Positions 41,678-51,044 of a stretch of DNA of 64,000 nt are shown in pieces. The notes under the pieces are model-generated. The model made no database searches. It was not told where the DNA came from and saw only the letters and a program-made list of their open reading frames with translations. Made by a program: the position numbers and the translations under genes. Within the stretch, counting starts at the first letter, position 1. Each line of letters begins with the position of its first letter. Source of the stretch: Marinobacter sp. SS21 (GTDB taxonomy: Bacteria; Pseudomonadota; Gammaproteobacteria; Pseudomonadales; Oleiphilaceae); assembly GCF_028369065.1 (NCBI RefSeq), contig NZ_JAQNDA010000006.1, positions 1 to 64,000 on the forward strand. Reading direction: 5' to 3'.

Positions 41678-42310
41678 ATGCTATCCGAGTTCCTGACCAC
41701 TTACCTGAGCAGTTCCGTACGTTTTATCTTCCTGCTGGCACCGTTCTTCGTGGTGACCATGTTCCTGGCATTGACCCGGGGCCAGCCGGCGGCGGAGAAG
41801 AACTCCATCATCCGACGCGCCAGCCTGTCGGCGCTCATTCTCGGGCTGGTGCTGTTCTTTGCCGGCCCGGTGCTGTTCGAGGCCATTGGCATCACCCTCA
41901 ACTCGTTTCGTATCGGCGCCGGCTGTCTGCTGTTTCTCACCGCCGTAAGCCTGGTCAACAGCGGCACCCGCCATCACGCCACTGGCCTACCCGAGGAGGA
42001 CCGGGACGACGTGGCGGTGGTGCCGATGGCGATTCCGGTGATGATCGGGCCGGCCACCATCGGTGCCATTCTGGTCTATGGCGCGGAGTTGAAGACCGTC
42101 CCGGAAGTGGCCGGCGGGGTGCTGGGGTTGGTCACCGGGCTGCTGTTTCTGGCGCTGCTACTGTACCTGTCCGGATACCTGGAACGGGTGCTGGGCAGGA
42201 CCGGACTCAATATCCTGTCCAAGGTCAGCGGGCTGATTCTCTCCGCCATGGCGGCGGAGATCGTGCTGTCGGGGATTACCGGATTTGTCCGGGCATCCGG
42301 ATTGGGGTGA
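41678..42310 (+). CDS. MarC-family integral membrane protein
   Basis: 210 residues, six membrane segments. FIFLLAPFFVVTMFLALTRG and VVPMAIPVMIGPATIGAILV are the MarC (UPF0056) signatures, with a typical C-terminal SKVSGLILSAMAAEIVLSGI. Despite the name, no resistance role is proven. It follows the EamA gene by 49 bp, probably in the same transcript. Confidence 0.9.
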   Translation: MLSEFLTTYLSSSVRFIFLLAPFFVVTMFLALTRGQPAAEKNSIIRRASLSALILGLVLFFAGPVLFEAIGITLNSFRIGAGCLLFLTAVSLVNSGTRHHATGLPEEDRDDVAVVPMAIPVMIGPATIGAILVYGAELKTVPEVAGGVLGLVTGLLFLALLLYLSGYLERVLGRTGLNILSKVSGLILSAMAAEIVLSGITGFVRASGLG

Positions 42311-42319
42311 TGCGGTGCC

Positions 42320-43219
42320 TCAACCGGAGGCACCGTGGTACTTGCTGTCCGCCACGTAGTGGCTCTGGGCCCGGGCCAGACGACGCTGCTGCAGGCCGAT
42401 CAGCACCAGCGGCACCACGATCAGTGCGCTGCCGCCGACAAACCACCAATCCGGCGCTTCGCCGAACCAGATCCAGCCGATGGCCACCGCCCAGATCAGT
42501 CCGGTGTACTCGGCGCTGGTGACCTGGTTGGCGTCCACCTGGCGGTAGGCCAGCAGCACGGTGATGTTGTAGCCCAGGATGAACAGGGCGGAGCCGAGCG
42601 CGCTGGCCAGAATGGACGGATCCCAGGCGGCGCCTTCCACCAGCATCAGCACAAAACTGGCGGGCAGGATCAGCAGATAGGTCAGGAACAGCTTGTGGAC
42701 GGTGGATTGTTCGCTGGGCAGTTTGCGCACCATCACCGCGTTGATCGCCAGCGCGGCGGCCGATCCCAAGGCGGCGATGGCGCCCCAGTTGAATTCCACC
42801 GGCCGCAGGATGGCCAGAATGCCGATAAATCCGCTCACCACCGCAACGACACTCAACCGGGTCAGTTTCTCCCGGAAGATCACCACCGACAGCACCATCA
42901 CCAGTAGCGGCGCACCGTAGAACACGGCGTTGGCGGTGGCCAGCGGCAGTGTGCCGAGGGCCACCACCATGCACAGAATGCCGCCGAGATGAATGTGGGC
43001 GCGGACCAAGTGTATCCGGCCACCTTCGAACAGTTTGCGGTGGTTGATGTGCTGCCATAGCGGCAGCAACAGCAGCAGGGTCAGCACGCAGCGCAGAAAG
43101 GCAAACTGGAACAGCGGCGCGCCCGGCTCCAGCAGCTTGATGAAGACGTCGGACACCAGTGCCAGGGCGTTGCCGATCACCAGAAGCAGGATCGCGCTGC
43201 TGACGGTTGTTCCAGACAT
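42320..43219 (-). CDS. EamA/DMT-family transporter
   Basis: 299 residues, ten membrane helices (ILLLVIGNALALVSDVFIKL and WGAIAALGSAAALAINAVMV). The third EamA gene. It converges on MarC (9-bp gap) and is divergent from a LysR gene at 43325, which probably controls it. Start at 43219 preferred; an in-frame start 18-21 bp upstream is possible. Confidence 0.85.
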   Translation of the reverse strand: MSGTTVSSAILLLVIGNALALVSDVFIKLLEPGAPLFQFAFLRCVLTLLLLLPLWQHINHRKLFEGGRIHLVRAHIHLGGILCMVVALGTLPLATANAVFYGAPLLVMVLSVVIFREKLTRLSVVAVVSGFIGILAILRPVEFNWGAIAALGSAAALAINAVMVRKLPSEQSTVHKLFLTYLLILPASFVLMLVEGAAWDPSILASALGSALFILGYNITVLLAYRQVDANQVTSAEYTGLIWAVAIGWIWFGEAPDWWFVGGSALIVVPLVLIGLQQRRLARAQSHYVADSKYHGASG

Positions 43220-43324
43220 GGTTGGGGTCTCCATCGACAAGTGAATTGACTGGACCCTGAGTGTAGGATGGCCTATTTATTGGATAAAATGATGTTTGTT
43301 TTTGGTCTATTAGAAAATTAGATA

Positions 43325-44263
43325 ATGAAACTGCCTCCCCTGAAAGCGTTGCCGGTCTTTGAGGCCGTTGCTCGACTCAACAGCTTCTCGCTGGCGGCCG
43401 AAGAACTGGCGGTGAGCCAGAGCGCGGTCAGTCACCAGATCAAACAGCTGGAAACCTACCTGGGGGAACCGCTGTTCCTGCGGGCGGGCCGTTTCCTGAG
43501 CTTGACTGACGAGGGTCAGCAGTATTTGGAAGCGGTGGGCTCCGCCCTGTTACAGATCGAACGGGCCAGTGAACAGGTGCTGGGGCGGGAGCAGTCCCGC
43601 CTGCGGCTGGCCTGCTTCAGCTCCTTTGCGGTGCGTTGGCTGGTGCCGCGACTGCCGGTCCTGCAACGGGAACACCCGCAACTGGAACTGGCGCTGGAGA
43701 TGACCATCCAGAACCCGGAGCTGTCGGACCGGGTGGCGGACTGTTTCATCACCATCAGCACCGAGTCGCCCGCGTTCAGCTATGACCTGCTGTATCAGGA
43801 ACGGCTGTTCCCGGTCTGCAGCGCCCGCTACTGGCAAACCCTGACTCGGGAACTGGGCCTGGAAGGTACGCAACTGGCCCAGGGGCAGCAGCTGACCCCG
43901 GCGCAGTTGGCACAGTTCCCGCTGTTGTCCACCCTCACCATCTATAACCGTGAAGGCGGTGACTGGCGGGCCTGGTACGAGGCGGTGGGTCTGCCGCTGC
44001 CGGCCGGGGCCAGGCTGCAGCACTTCAGTCACATGCTGCTGGCGCTGGAGGCGGCCCGCTATCACCAGGGCATTGTACTGACCAACGATTACATGCTGAG
44101 CAATCTCGACGATGCGGACGATTTCGTCCGGTTACCGTGCCATCACCTGGTGACCGGCGACCGCTTCCACTTCGCCTGGAAAACCAGCCGCCGCCGCGAG
44201 GCCGGTATCCAGATCCTGCGTCAGTGGTTGCTGAGTCAGGCGGCGCGGGATGGCCTGCGCTAA
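43325..44263 (+). CDS. LysR-family regulator, GcvA-like
   Basis: 312 residues. The HTH is PLKALPVFEAVARLNSFSLA, AEELAVSQSAVSHQIKQLET (the GcvA-type opening PPLKALPVFEA). Substrate-binding domain from about 90 on (LRLACFSSFAVRWLVPRLPV). Divergent from an EamA exporter, with an AT-rich 105-bp gap between them, so that exporter is its likely target. Transcribed alone. Confidence 0.9.
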   Translation: MKLPPLKALPVFEAVARLNSFSLAAEELAVSQSAVSHQIKQLETYLGEPLFLRAGRFLSLTDEGQQYLEAVGSALLQIERASEQVLGREQSRLRLACFSSFAVRWLVPRLPVLQREHPQLELALEMTIQNPELSDRVADCFITISTESPAFSYDLLYQERLFPVCSARYWQTLTRELGLEGTQLAQGQQLTPAQLAQFPLLSTLTIYNREGGDWRAWYEAVGLPLPAGARLQHFSHMLLALEAARYHQGIVLTNDYMLSNLDDADDFVRLPCHHLVTGDRFHFAWKTSRRREAGIQILRQWLLSQAARDGLR

Positions 44264-44423
44264 CGCCAGCGCTGGTGACGGTGAAACACTTTGGTGTCAA
44301 GGGCCTGGCTTGTCGCCGCTGCCGGGTTGGAAGCATCCTTACCGGGTATTTACAAAGTGGTAACGGTTGCCCCGGTGGGAACGTGGTAGCGTGAGAGGTA
44401 GGTTTTCTCACCGGAGACGTCCA

Positions 44424-44729
44424 ATGAACACATTGCTAACGGGTTTTTTCTCGCTCGCCTTGCTGGCGGCTTCGGCCTCGGTTTTCGCCAACCCCAGCCA
44501 CGGCGGCCTACCGCCAGGACTGCAGAAGAAAGTGGCCCAGGGGCAGCCCCTGCCGCCGGGATGGCAACGCAAGCTGAACCTGGCCCGCGGCGACTATCTG
44601 CCGGACTATCTGTACCGGGATCGCCGGGTGGTCGACCTGGATCGTCGTCACCAACAGGTCGCGGTGGAAGACAAGGTCTACATTGTGCTGCGCAACACCC
44701 TGGAAATTGTCGATATCCTCAATCTCTGA
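44424..44729 (+). CDS. RcnB/CigR-like small periplasmic protein
   Basis: 101 residues with a signal peptide (TGFFSLALLAASASVFA). GGLPPGLQKKVAQGQPLPPG and YLYRDRRVVDL resemble the periplasmic part of RcnB/CigR-like proteins (LPPGLxKK, LPPGW). Function uncertain. ACCGGAGA precedes the ATG. It converges on fadE with a strong hairpin in the gap. Confidence 0.65.
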   Translation: MNTLLTGFFSLALLAASASVFANPSHGGLPPGLQKKVAQGQPLPPGWQRKLNLARGDYLPDYLYRDRRVVDLDRRHQQVAVEDKVYIVLRNTLEIVDILNL

Positions 44730-44775
44730 GCGGCCGCCGGTCGACCGGGGGTGGCCCCCGCTCGACCGGCCGGCT
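44730..44775. terminator. Strong GC-rich hairpin between convergent genes
   Basis: CCGGTCGACCGGGGG pairs with CCCCCGCTCGACCGG across a short TGG loop. It lies between the RcnB-like gene and fadE stops and could end transcripts from both sides. There is no T tract, so the mechanism is not clear. Confidence 0.5.
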
Positions 44776-47285
44776 CAGTCTTCCTCTTTCGGTGGCCGTT
44801 CCACCACCTGCCGTTTGCCCTTGGCGCAGCGCGCCAGCTTCTTGATGCCGTCGGCGTCGAAGGCATCGACCCGGATCACGTCATAGAGCGCCTCCAGCGC
44901 CTCCAGCAGTTTGTCACATTCCTCCCCCTGGATGATGTTCTGGCTGCAGGCCCAGTCCACCAGTTCCTTGCGCTGGTGGCCCATCAGCAGGGCGATGGCG
45001 TCCAGTTCATCCTCGTTGCGACTGCGAATGGCGGCGTGCAGTTTTTCCCGCATGTCGTGGGTTTCGTTGGCCAGCCGGTAGGCATTGAGAACCCGTCCCA
45101 GCGAATCGTCCGGGCTCTCGTTGACGTAACAGCCCCGGCTCAGGCGCTTGCGGATGGGGGCATCGCGCACAATGCTGGCGGCCACCTCCGCGCCCAGGGC
45201 ATCGTCGGGGCCGTTGAGCCCGGTGGCCCCCAGCGGAAACACCAGTAATCGCAACGGCCAACGCAGCAGCGGCACCGGAAACTGCAGGATGGCTGCCCGC
45301 ATGCTCGCCTGTAGATCCCGCAGGCAGGTCTTCAGGCCCCATTCCACCAACGGCCGCTGGTCGGGTGGGTAGCCTTCCTCATGCCACTGTTTGATGATGG
45401 CGGAGGCGTAATAGAGCTGCACCAGACAGTCCGCCAGGCGGCCGGATAGCCGCTGGCGGGCCTTGAGGCCACCTCCTACCGACAACAGGGTGACGTCGGT
45501 GAGCAGGGCGAAGGCGGCGGAGAACCGGGCCAGTTGCCGGTAGCAGGGGCGGATGTCCCCCAGCCTGGGCACCGTCTCCACCCCATGGCCGCGGGTCAGC
45601 GCCAGTACACAGGCCCGCAGGGCGTTGCGGGTGGTGTGGGCCAGGTGGCGGTAAAAGATGCCATCGAACATATCCGTGGCGGCGTCCTGGTCCGCCATCC
45701 CCGCCGCTTCGATTTCCTCGACGATGAACGGATGACAACGGATGGCGCCCTGGCCAAAGATCATCAGGCTGCGGGTCAGGATGTTGGCGCCTTCCACGGT
45801 AATGCCGATGGGCACCGCCTGATAGGCGCGGGCGAGGAAATTACGCGGCCCGGTTATGACACCGCGGCCCGCCACCACGTCCATGGCGTGGTTGATCACC
45901 TCCCGCATCAGGTCGGTGTTGCGGTACTTCAGCACCGCCGAGGGCACCGACGGCCGCACCCCGCGATCCAGCATGCTGGCGGTCAGTAGCCGGGCGGCGT
46001 CCATCATGTAGCTGTAGCCGGCAATGGGCTCCAGGGCCTCCTGCACGCCTTCAAACTGGCTGATGGGACGGCCGAACTGTTCCCGTACGTAGGCGTAGGA
46101 ACCGGTGGCGAGACAGGCGACCTTGCCGGCGCCGGTGCCGAGTGCTGGCAGCGACACCGAGCGGCCGATGGACAGGCACTCTAGCAGCATGGTCCAGCCC
46201 TTGCCGAGCATGTCCTGACCACCGATGATCTGGTCCATGGGGATGAACACGTCGGTACCCCAGGTGGGGCCATTCATGAACACCGTGTTCATCGGCAGGT
46301 GGCGGGCGCCGACGTTCACGCCGTCCACGTCCCGGGGCACCAGCACGCAGGTCACGCCGATCTCGTCGTCGCCACCCAGCAACCGGTTCGGATCGTACAC
46401 CTTGATGGCCAGGCCGATCAGCGTCGCCACCGGTGCCAGGGTGATGTAACGCTTGTTCCAGGTCACCTTCAGGCCCAGCACCTCCTCGCCCTGCCAGTTA
46501 CCTTTACAGACGATGCCCTTGTCGGGGATGGCGCCGGCATCGGAGCCGGCCACCGGTGAGGTGAGGGCGAAGCAGGGCACTTCCTTGCCACTGGCCAGGC
46601 GCGGCAGGTAATGGGCCTTCTGGGCCTCGGTGCCATAGGCCATCAGCAACTCGCCGGGGCCGAGGGAGTTGGGCACCATGACTGTCACCGCCGCGGAGAC
46701 GCTGCGGGTGGAGACTTTCATCACGATCTCGGAATGGGCGGTGTGGGAAAAGCCCTTGCCGCCGTCCTCCTTGGGGATGATCAAGCCGAAGAAGCCGTTG
46801 TCGCGAATGAATTTCCACACCGGCGCCGGCAGGTCGTAGTCCTCATGGGTGATGGCCCAGTCGTTGAGCATGGCGCACAGCTCTTCCACCGGCCCTTCCA
46901 GGAAGGCCCGCTCCTCGGCATTGAGATGGCCGGGCTGGGCATCCAGCAGTTTCGACCAGTCGGGCTGACCGGAAAACAGCTCGCCATCCCAGTCCACGGT
47001 GCCGGACTTCAGCGCTTCGGCTTCGGTGTCGGACAATTTCGGCAGCTTGCTGCGAACCCAGCACAGCAGTGGCCGGCTGAGCCGGTCCCGGCGCAGGTCG
47101 CCGGGAAACAGCAGCACCAGGCTGAGCGCCAGCAGGCCGAGCCCGACCAGCACACTGAGCAGGTGCCAGTGGTCGTAGAACAGGCCGATGGCAGTGGCAG
47201 CGACGAGGACCGCGGCTGCCGTGGTGCCGCCAATACCGAGGTAGATCAGTACCAGTGCGGCCAGCAGCCAAAGCAGTACACTCAT
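44775..47285 (-). CDS. fadE: Acyl-CoA dehydrogenase FadE, long form
   Basis: 836 residues, the length of FadE. The N-terminus has two membrane helices (LLWLLAALVLIYLGIGGTTA and HLLSVLVGLGLLALSLVLLF). The catalytic dehydrogenase core includes FGLIIPKEDGGKGFSHTAHS, FALTSPVAGSDAG, FGRPISQFEGVQEALEPIAG and the substrate-base region LLTASMLDRGVRPSVPSAVL. The C-terminal extension (about 520-836) is DUF1974. FadE performs the first step of beta-oxidation with FAD at the inner membrane. Transcribed alone, with a hairpin at the 3' end. Confidence 0.95.
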   Translation of the reverse strand: MSVLLWLLAALVLIYLGIGGTTAAAVLVAATAIGLFYDHWHLLSVLVGLGLLALSLVLLFPGDLRRDRLSRPLLCWVRSKLPKLSDTEAEALKSGTVDWDGELFSGQPDWSKLLDAQPGHLNAEERAFLEGPVEELCAMLNDWAITHEDYDLPAPVWKFIRDNGFFGLIIPKEDGGKGFSHTAHSEIVMKVSTRSVSAAVTVMVPNSLGPGELLMAYGTEAQKAHYLPRLASGKEVPCFALTSPVAGSDAGAIPDKGIVCKGNWQGEEVLGLKVTWNKRYITLAPVATLIGLAIKVYDPNRLLGGDDEIGVTCVLVPRDVDGVNVGARHLPMNTVFMNGPTWGTDVFIPMDQIIGGQDMLGKGWTMLLECLSIGRSVSLPALGTGAGKVACLATGSYAYVREQFGRPISQFEGVQEALEPIAGYSYMMDAARLLTASMLDRGVRPSVPSAVLKYRNTDLMREVINHAMDVVAGRGVITGPRNFLARAYQAVPIGITVEGANILTRSLMIFGQGAIRCHPFIVEEIEAAGMADQDAATDMFDGIFYRHLAHTTRNALRACVLALTRGHGVETVPRLGDIRPCYRQLARFSAAFALLTDVTLLSVGGGLKARQRLSGRLADCLVQLYYASAIIKQWHEEGYPPDQRPLVEWGLKTCLRDLQASMRAAILQFPVPLLRWPLRLLVFPLGATGLNGPDDALGAEVAASIVRDAPIRKRLSRGCYVNESPDDSLGRVLNAYRLANETHDMREKLHAAIRSRNEDELDAIALLMGHQRKELVDWACSQNIIQGEECDKLLEALEALYDVIRVDAFDADGIKKLARCAKGKRQVVERPPKEED

Positions 47286-47415
47286 AAGGGACCTCCTGTT
47301 TCCTTTAGCGTCAAAAATGCCGTGCCGGTCATAGAGCTGACCAACAAGGTGAAAGCAGCCGGGAATCCGGCTCCAGGCCGGATGTCAGTACCTGCCCGGG
47401 CCGGATTGTGCAGGG

Positions 47416-48204
47416 TCAGCGACTGTCGATATTGCCGGACTCGTCGGAGATGACGATCTCCACCCGCCGGTTCTGCTGGCGGCCTGCGGCGCTGTCGTTG
47501 TTGGCGACCGGGTAGGACTCGCCGTAACCGCGGGTATCGATGCGGTTACCGGTGACGCCCTGGACCACCAGCGCGTCCCGTACCGAATTGGCACGCTGCA
47601 GCGACAGCATCTGGTTGAAGGCGTCATCGCCGGTGCTGTCGGTGTAACCCTCGATCAGCACCCGCCGCGCCGGGTATTCCAGCATGAACTGGGCCAGCCG
47701 GCCGATGGTGCGCTCGGCGGCCAGTTTCAGATCCGCCTTGCCCACGTCAAACAGCACGTCGCCCAGGGTCAGGACCATGCCGCGCTCGGTCTGCTGGGCC
47801 TGCATGGCTTCCATCTGTTGGCGCAGGGCGTCCGCCTCGGCGGTGCGTTGCTGCAGTTCCAGCTGCTTGCGCCGTTCCTCCGCGGTGGTCACCTCGGCTT
47901 CGAACTGGGAGCGGCGACCCTGTTCGCGGGCGATCTCGCCGTGGCGTTTGGCCAGGTAGGCGGCATGATCCACCGCCGGGCCATCGGCATCGTCGGCCAG
48001 CAGGGCCTTGGCTTCCTCCAGCTTCTTGCTGGCACTGCGTAACTGGGTGGCGGCGCTGCGGGCGACGCTGGGATCGTCCTTGATCTCGTCATAGACCACC
48101 TGGGCCTCGGTCAGCAACGCATTCTGTTTGGGATCACCGGCGCATCCGGCCAGGGCCAATGTCAGCCCCAGCGTCAAGCCGGTGACCAATGGATGATTCC
48201 TCAT
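47416..48204 (-). CDS. OmpA-domain lipoprotein with N-terminal DUF4398
   Basis: 262 residues. The lipoprotein signal ends LALAGC (Cys about 21). DUF4398-like helical region, then a long alpha-helix (about 85-145), then an OmpA C-terminal domain (VLFDVGKADLKLAAERTIGR, VLIEGYTDSTGDDAFNQMLS, SLQRANSVRDAL) that binds peptidoglycan. It ties the outer membrane to the wall. It is 23 bp after the DUF4398 gene and in one operon with it. Confidence 0.9.
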   Translation of the reverse strand: MRNHPLVTGLTLGLTLALAGCAGDPKQNALLTEAQVVYDEIKDDPSVARSAATQLRSASKKLEEAKALLADDADGPAVDHAAYLAKRHGEIAREQGRRSQFEAEVTTAEERRKQLELQQRTAEADALRQQMEAMQAQQTERGMVLTLGDVLFDVGKADLKLAAERTIGRLAQFMLEYPARRVLIEGYTDSTGDDAFNQMLSLQRANSVRDALVVQGVTGNRIDTRGYGESYPVANNDSAAGRQQNRRVEIVISDESGNIDSR

Positions 48205-48227
48205 GGTGCGATCTCCTGCTCTGGTCC

Positions 48228-48605
48228 TTACCGGGTACCGTTGTCAATCTGCATGCGCAGCGACTCGATGTTCTTGTTGATTTCCTCGACGGCCTGGCGG
48301 GCCTTGGTGGTTTCGGTACGGGCGCCGGCCAGCTGGGCATCCACGGTGGCCTGTTCCAGCAGCAGGCGGGCGCGGTCGTACTCCTCGCGTTCGATCAGTT
48401 CGCGGGCATCCGCCACCTTGTTCTGGGCCTGGTTGAGCAGCACCGGCTCGTACTGGCGGGCCTGGATGGCCTCGGCCTGCTCGATGGCCGAGGCGGCGGT
48501 AAGCAATTGGGAATCGGGTTTGGGGCCTTGGCTGGCGCAGGCGGTCAGTAGGGCTGCGGTCGCCATGACCAGGATGGTGCGCCAAACACAGCAAAAGACA
48601 TTCAT
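48228..48605 (-). CDS. DUF4398 domain lipoprotein
   Basis: 125 residues. The lipoprotein signal is AALLTACASQG (Cys about 23). The rest is a single long charged coiled-coil-like helical region (AIEQAEAIQARQYEPVLLNQ, NKVADARELIEREEYDRARL), the DUF4398 hallmark. First gene of a two-gene operon with the OmpA-domain protein. Confidence 0.85.
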   Translation of the reverse strand: MNVFCCVWRTILVMATAALLTACASQGPKPDSQLLTAASAIEQAEAIQARQYEPVLLNQAQNKVADARELIEREEYDRARLLLEQATVDAQLAGARTETTKARQAVEEINKNIESLRMQIDNGTR

Positions 48606-48775
48606 GTGCTGACTCCTCGGTGTTGGTTGAATCCGTGACCACCACTCGCCGGTTGCCCCGCAATGGCGCTTGAGGCGCAGGACAGATCGCGGCGGACTGA
48701 ACAGGAAGACGGCTAAGAATTACTATAGCAGGCCTTTGTGAGAGCGCTGCCGGGACGGACCAAAGTGCGCCAGAG

Positions 48776-49663
48776 CTACAGCAGCGGGGAGGCGAACACC
48801 AGGCCCAGGGTGATGGGCATCACCACCAGACTGCCCAGGTTGCCGATCAGCACCAGGGACGCCACCCGATGGGGTTCCTGTCGGTACTGCTCGGCCACCA
48901 TGTAGTTGAGCACCGCCGGCGGCAGGGCGGCAAACACCCACAGGGCCGCCAGCTGCAGTCCGGGCAGGTCCAGCGCCACCACCAGAGGCCAGGCCAGGAT
49001 CAGCCCACTGGCGGGACAGGCGATGGCGCCCAGCAGTCCCAGCTTCCAGTCGCTGAAATCCACCTCCAGCATGCGCACCCCGAGGGTGAACAGCATCAAG
49101 GGTATGCAGACGCCGCCGAGCATGTTGATCGACTCCAGTAGCCAGGCCGGCAGAGCCAGGCCGGACAGGTTGAGGACCAGGCCGGCGATGGTGGCCAGTA
49201 CCACCGGTATTCGCAGCAGGTGGCGCAGGGGTGCATGGGGGTTGAGCATGTGCAGGCCCACGGTGAAGTGCAACAGCATCTCCACCACGAACAGCACCAC
49301 CGCCGCCGGCAGGGCCGCCTCACCAAAGGCGAACACGATCACCGGTATGCCCATGTTGCCGGAATTGTTGAACATCATCGGCGGCAGAAAGGTTTTCAGG
49401 TCCAGCTTCAGCAGCCGGGCGACGGGCCACAGCAGCAGCCCGGAACCGAGCACCACCACCACCGCAGCCAGCGCCAGCCAGGCATAGTCCTGCAACGGGG
49501 CCTGCTGGTCCGCCAGCACGCCAAACACCAGTAGAGGGACGAACAGCTCCATGTTGAGGGTGTTCAGGCCCTGGATGTCGGGGGAACGGAAACGACCGTA
49601 TAACGCGCCGCAGGAAGCGATGAGGAACACCGGCAGCAGGGTGGCGAGGATCTGGATCAGCAT
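48776..49663 (-). CDS. AEC-family (auxin efflux carrier-like) transporter
   Basis: 295 residues from the ATG at 49663, about ten membrane helices (LATLLPVFLIASCGALYGRF; PPMMFNNSGNMGIPVIVFAF is the family signature; ALWVFAALPPAVLNYMVAEQ). Malonate or organic-acid transporters are relatives; substrate unknown. Divergent from the PatB-type gene. Confidence 0.9.
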   Translation of the reverse strand: MLIQILATLLPVFLIASCGALYGRFRSPDIQGLNTLNMELFVPLLVFGVLADQQAPLQDYAWLALAAVVVVLGSGLLLWPVARLLKLDLKTFLPPMMFNNSGNMGIPVIVFAFGEAALPAAVVLFVVEMLLHFTVGLHMLNPHAPLRHLLRIPVVLATIAGLVLNLSGLALPAWLLESINMLGGVCIPLMLFTLGVRMLEVDFSDWKLGLLGAIACPASGLILAWPLVVALDLPGLQLAALWVFAALPPAVLNYMVAEQYRQEPHRVASLVLIGNLGSLVVMPITLGLVFASPLL

Positions 49664-49832
49664 AGGGTCCGGTCGTTGGCGTGGGGGAAATGAGCAGCTT
49701 CGCAAGCAACCCTCAGTGTGTGCAACTCCGGCGCCCTTGTCACTGCGACTTTTGGCGTTGCAGCGCGTACGCTGGCGGTCGGATCAGTGCGGTCGTGGTA
49801 AGGTGTCGACAAGCACTGAGCCGGGAGGAAAC

Positions 49833-51014
49833 ATGGCACCGACAGAGTTCGATCAACAGATCCAGCGGGAGCAGACCGGGGCGGTCAAGTTCGACGCCCG
49901 CCAAGCGGTGTTCGGTCGTCCAGACGTGATTCCGCTGTGGGTGGCGGACATGGATTTCGCCGCGCCGACGGCCATCACCGAGGCCCTGGTGGCGCGGGCG
50001 CAGCACCCGGTTTATGGCTACACCCTGTTTCCCGACAGCCTCTACCAGGCGATGATCGACTGGTTTGCCCAGCGCCACCACTGGACCATCGAACGGGAGT
50101 GGATCCTGATGGCGCCGGGCGTGGTGCCGTCGTTGCATGCCGCGGCGGTGGCGTTCACCGAGCCGGGCGCGGCGGTGGTGATCCAGCCGCCGGTGTATCC
50201 GCCGTTCTATGCCGCCGCCGACAAGACCGGCCGCCGGGTGGTGGAGAACCCGCTGCGATCGGTGCAGGGCCGTTACGAGTTCGACCTGGACCACCTCAAG
50301 GCTTGCGCCGAGGCCGGCGCCAAGCTGCTGCTGCTGTGTTCGCCCCACAACCCGGTCGGTCGGGTGTGGCGTCCCGAGGAGCTAGACGCGGTGCTGGCCA
50401 TCGCCCGACAGCACGACATGGTGGTGCTGTCCGATGAAATTCACGCCGACCTGGTGTACCCCGACAGCCACGCCCATACTATGTTGGCCCGACGCCCGGG
50501 CGCGGCTGAGGTGGTGGTGACGGCGGTGGCGCCCAGCAAGAGCTTCAACATTCCCGGATTGGGCCTATCGGCGCTGGTGGTACCCAGCCGCCGCCACCGG
50601 GAAGCCCTGCGCCGGGCCCTCGACAGCATGCACATGGTGCATTGCAATCCGTTCAGCGCCACCGCCTTCGAGGCCGGTTACCGCCACGGCGGCCCCTGGC
50701 TGGACCAGCTATTGAGCTACCTGCAGGGCAATCGGGACTGGGCCTGCCAGTACCTGGCGGAGCGCTTGCCCCAGTTGGGCGCGGAGACACCGGAAGGCAC
50801 CTACCTGCTGTGGCTGGACTGTCGACGGCTGGGGCTGACGGATGCCGAGCTGAAGCGGTTTTTCGTGCACCAGGCGAGCATCGGCCTCAACCCGGGGCTC
50901 AGTTTCGGCGCGGCCGGCTCCGGTTTCATGCGGCTCAATCTGGGGGCCCCGCGAGGTGTGCTGGAAGCCGCCCTGAGCAACCTTGCCGAAGCGGTGGCAC
51001 AGTTACCGCAATAA
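49833..51014 (+). CDS. PatB/MalY-type PLP-dependent C-S lyase
   Basis: 393 residues, fold-type I. PLWVADMDFAAP and YGYTLFPDSLYQAMIDWFAQ are the PatB/MalY signatures, CSPHNPVGRVW and LSDEIHADLVY surround the PLP, and the Schiff-base Lys is in APSKSFNIPGLG. Splits cystathionine-type thioethers to thiol, pyruvate and ammonia. GGGAGGAA precedes the ATG. Confidence 0.9.
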   Translation: MAPTEFDQQIQREQTGAVKFDARQAVFGRPDVIPLWVADMDFAAPTAITEALVARAQHPVYGYTLFPDSLYQAMIDWFAQRHHWTIEREWILMAPGVVPSLHAAAVAFTEPGAAVVIQPPVYPPFYAAADKTGRRVVENPLRSVQGRYEFDLDHLKACAEAGAKLLLLCSPHNPVGRVWRPEELDAVLAIARQHDMVVLSDEIHADLVYPDSHAHTMLARRPGAAEVVVTAVAPSKSFNIPGLGLSALVVPSRRHREALRRALDSMHMVHCNPFSATAFEAGYRHGGPWLDQLLSYLQGNRDWACQYLAERLPQLGAETPEGTYLLWLDCRRLGLTDAELKRFFVHQASIGLNPGLSFGAAGSGFMRLNLGAPRGVLEAALSNLAEAVAQLPQ

Positions 51015-51044
51015 CCGCGCCGGTCTGACGGGGGCCAGACTCGA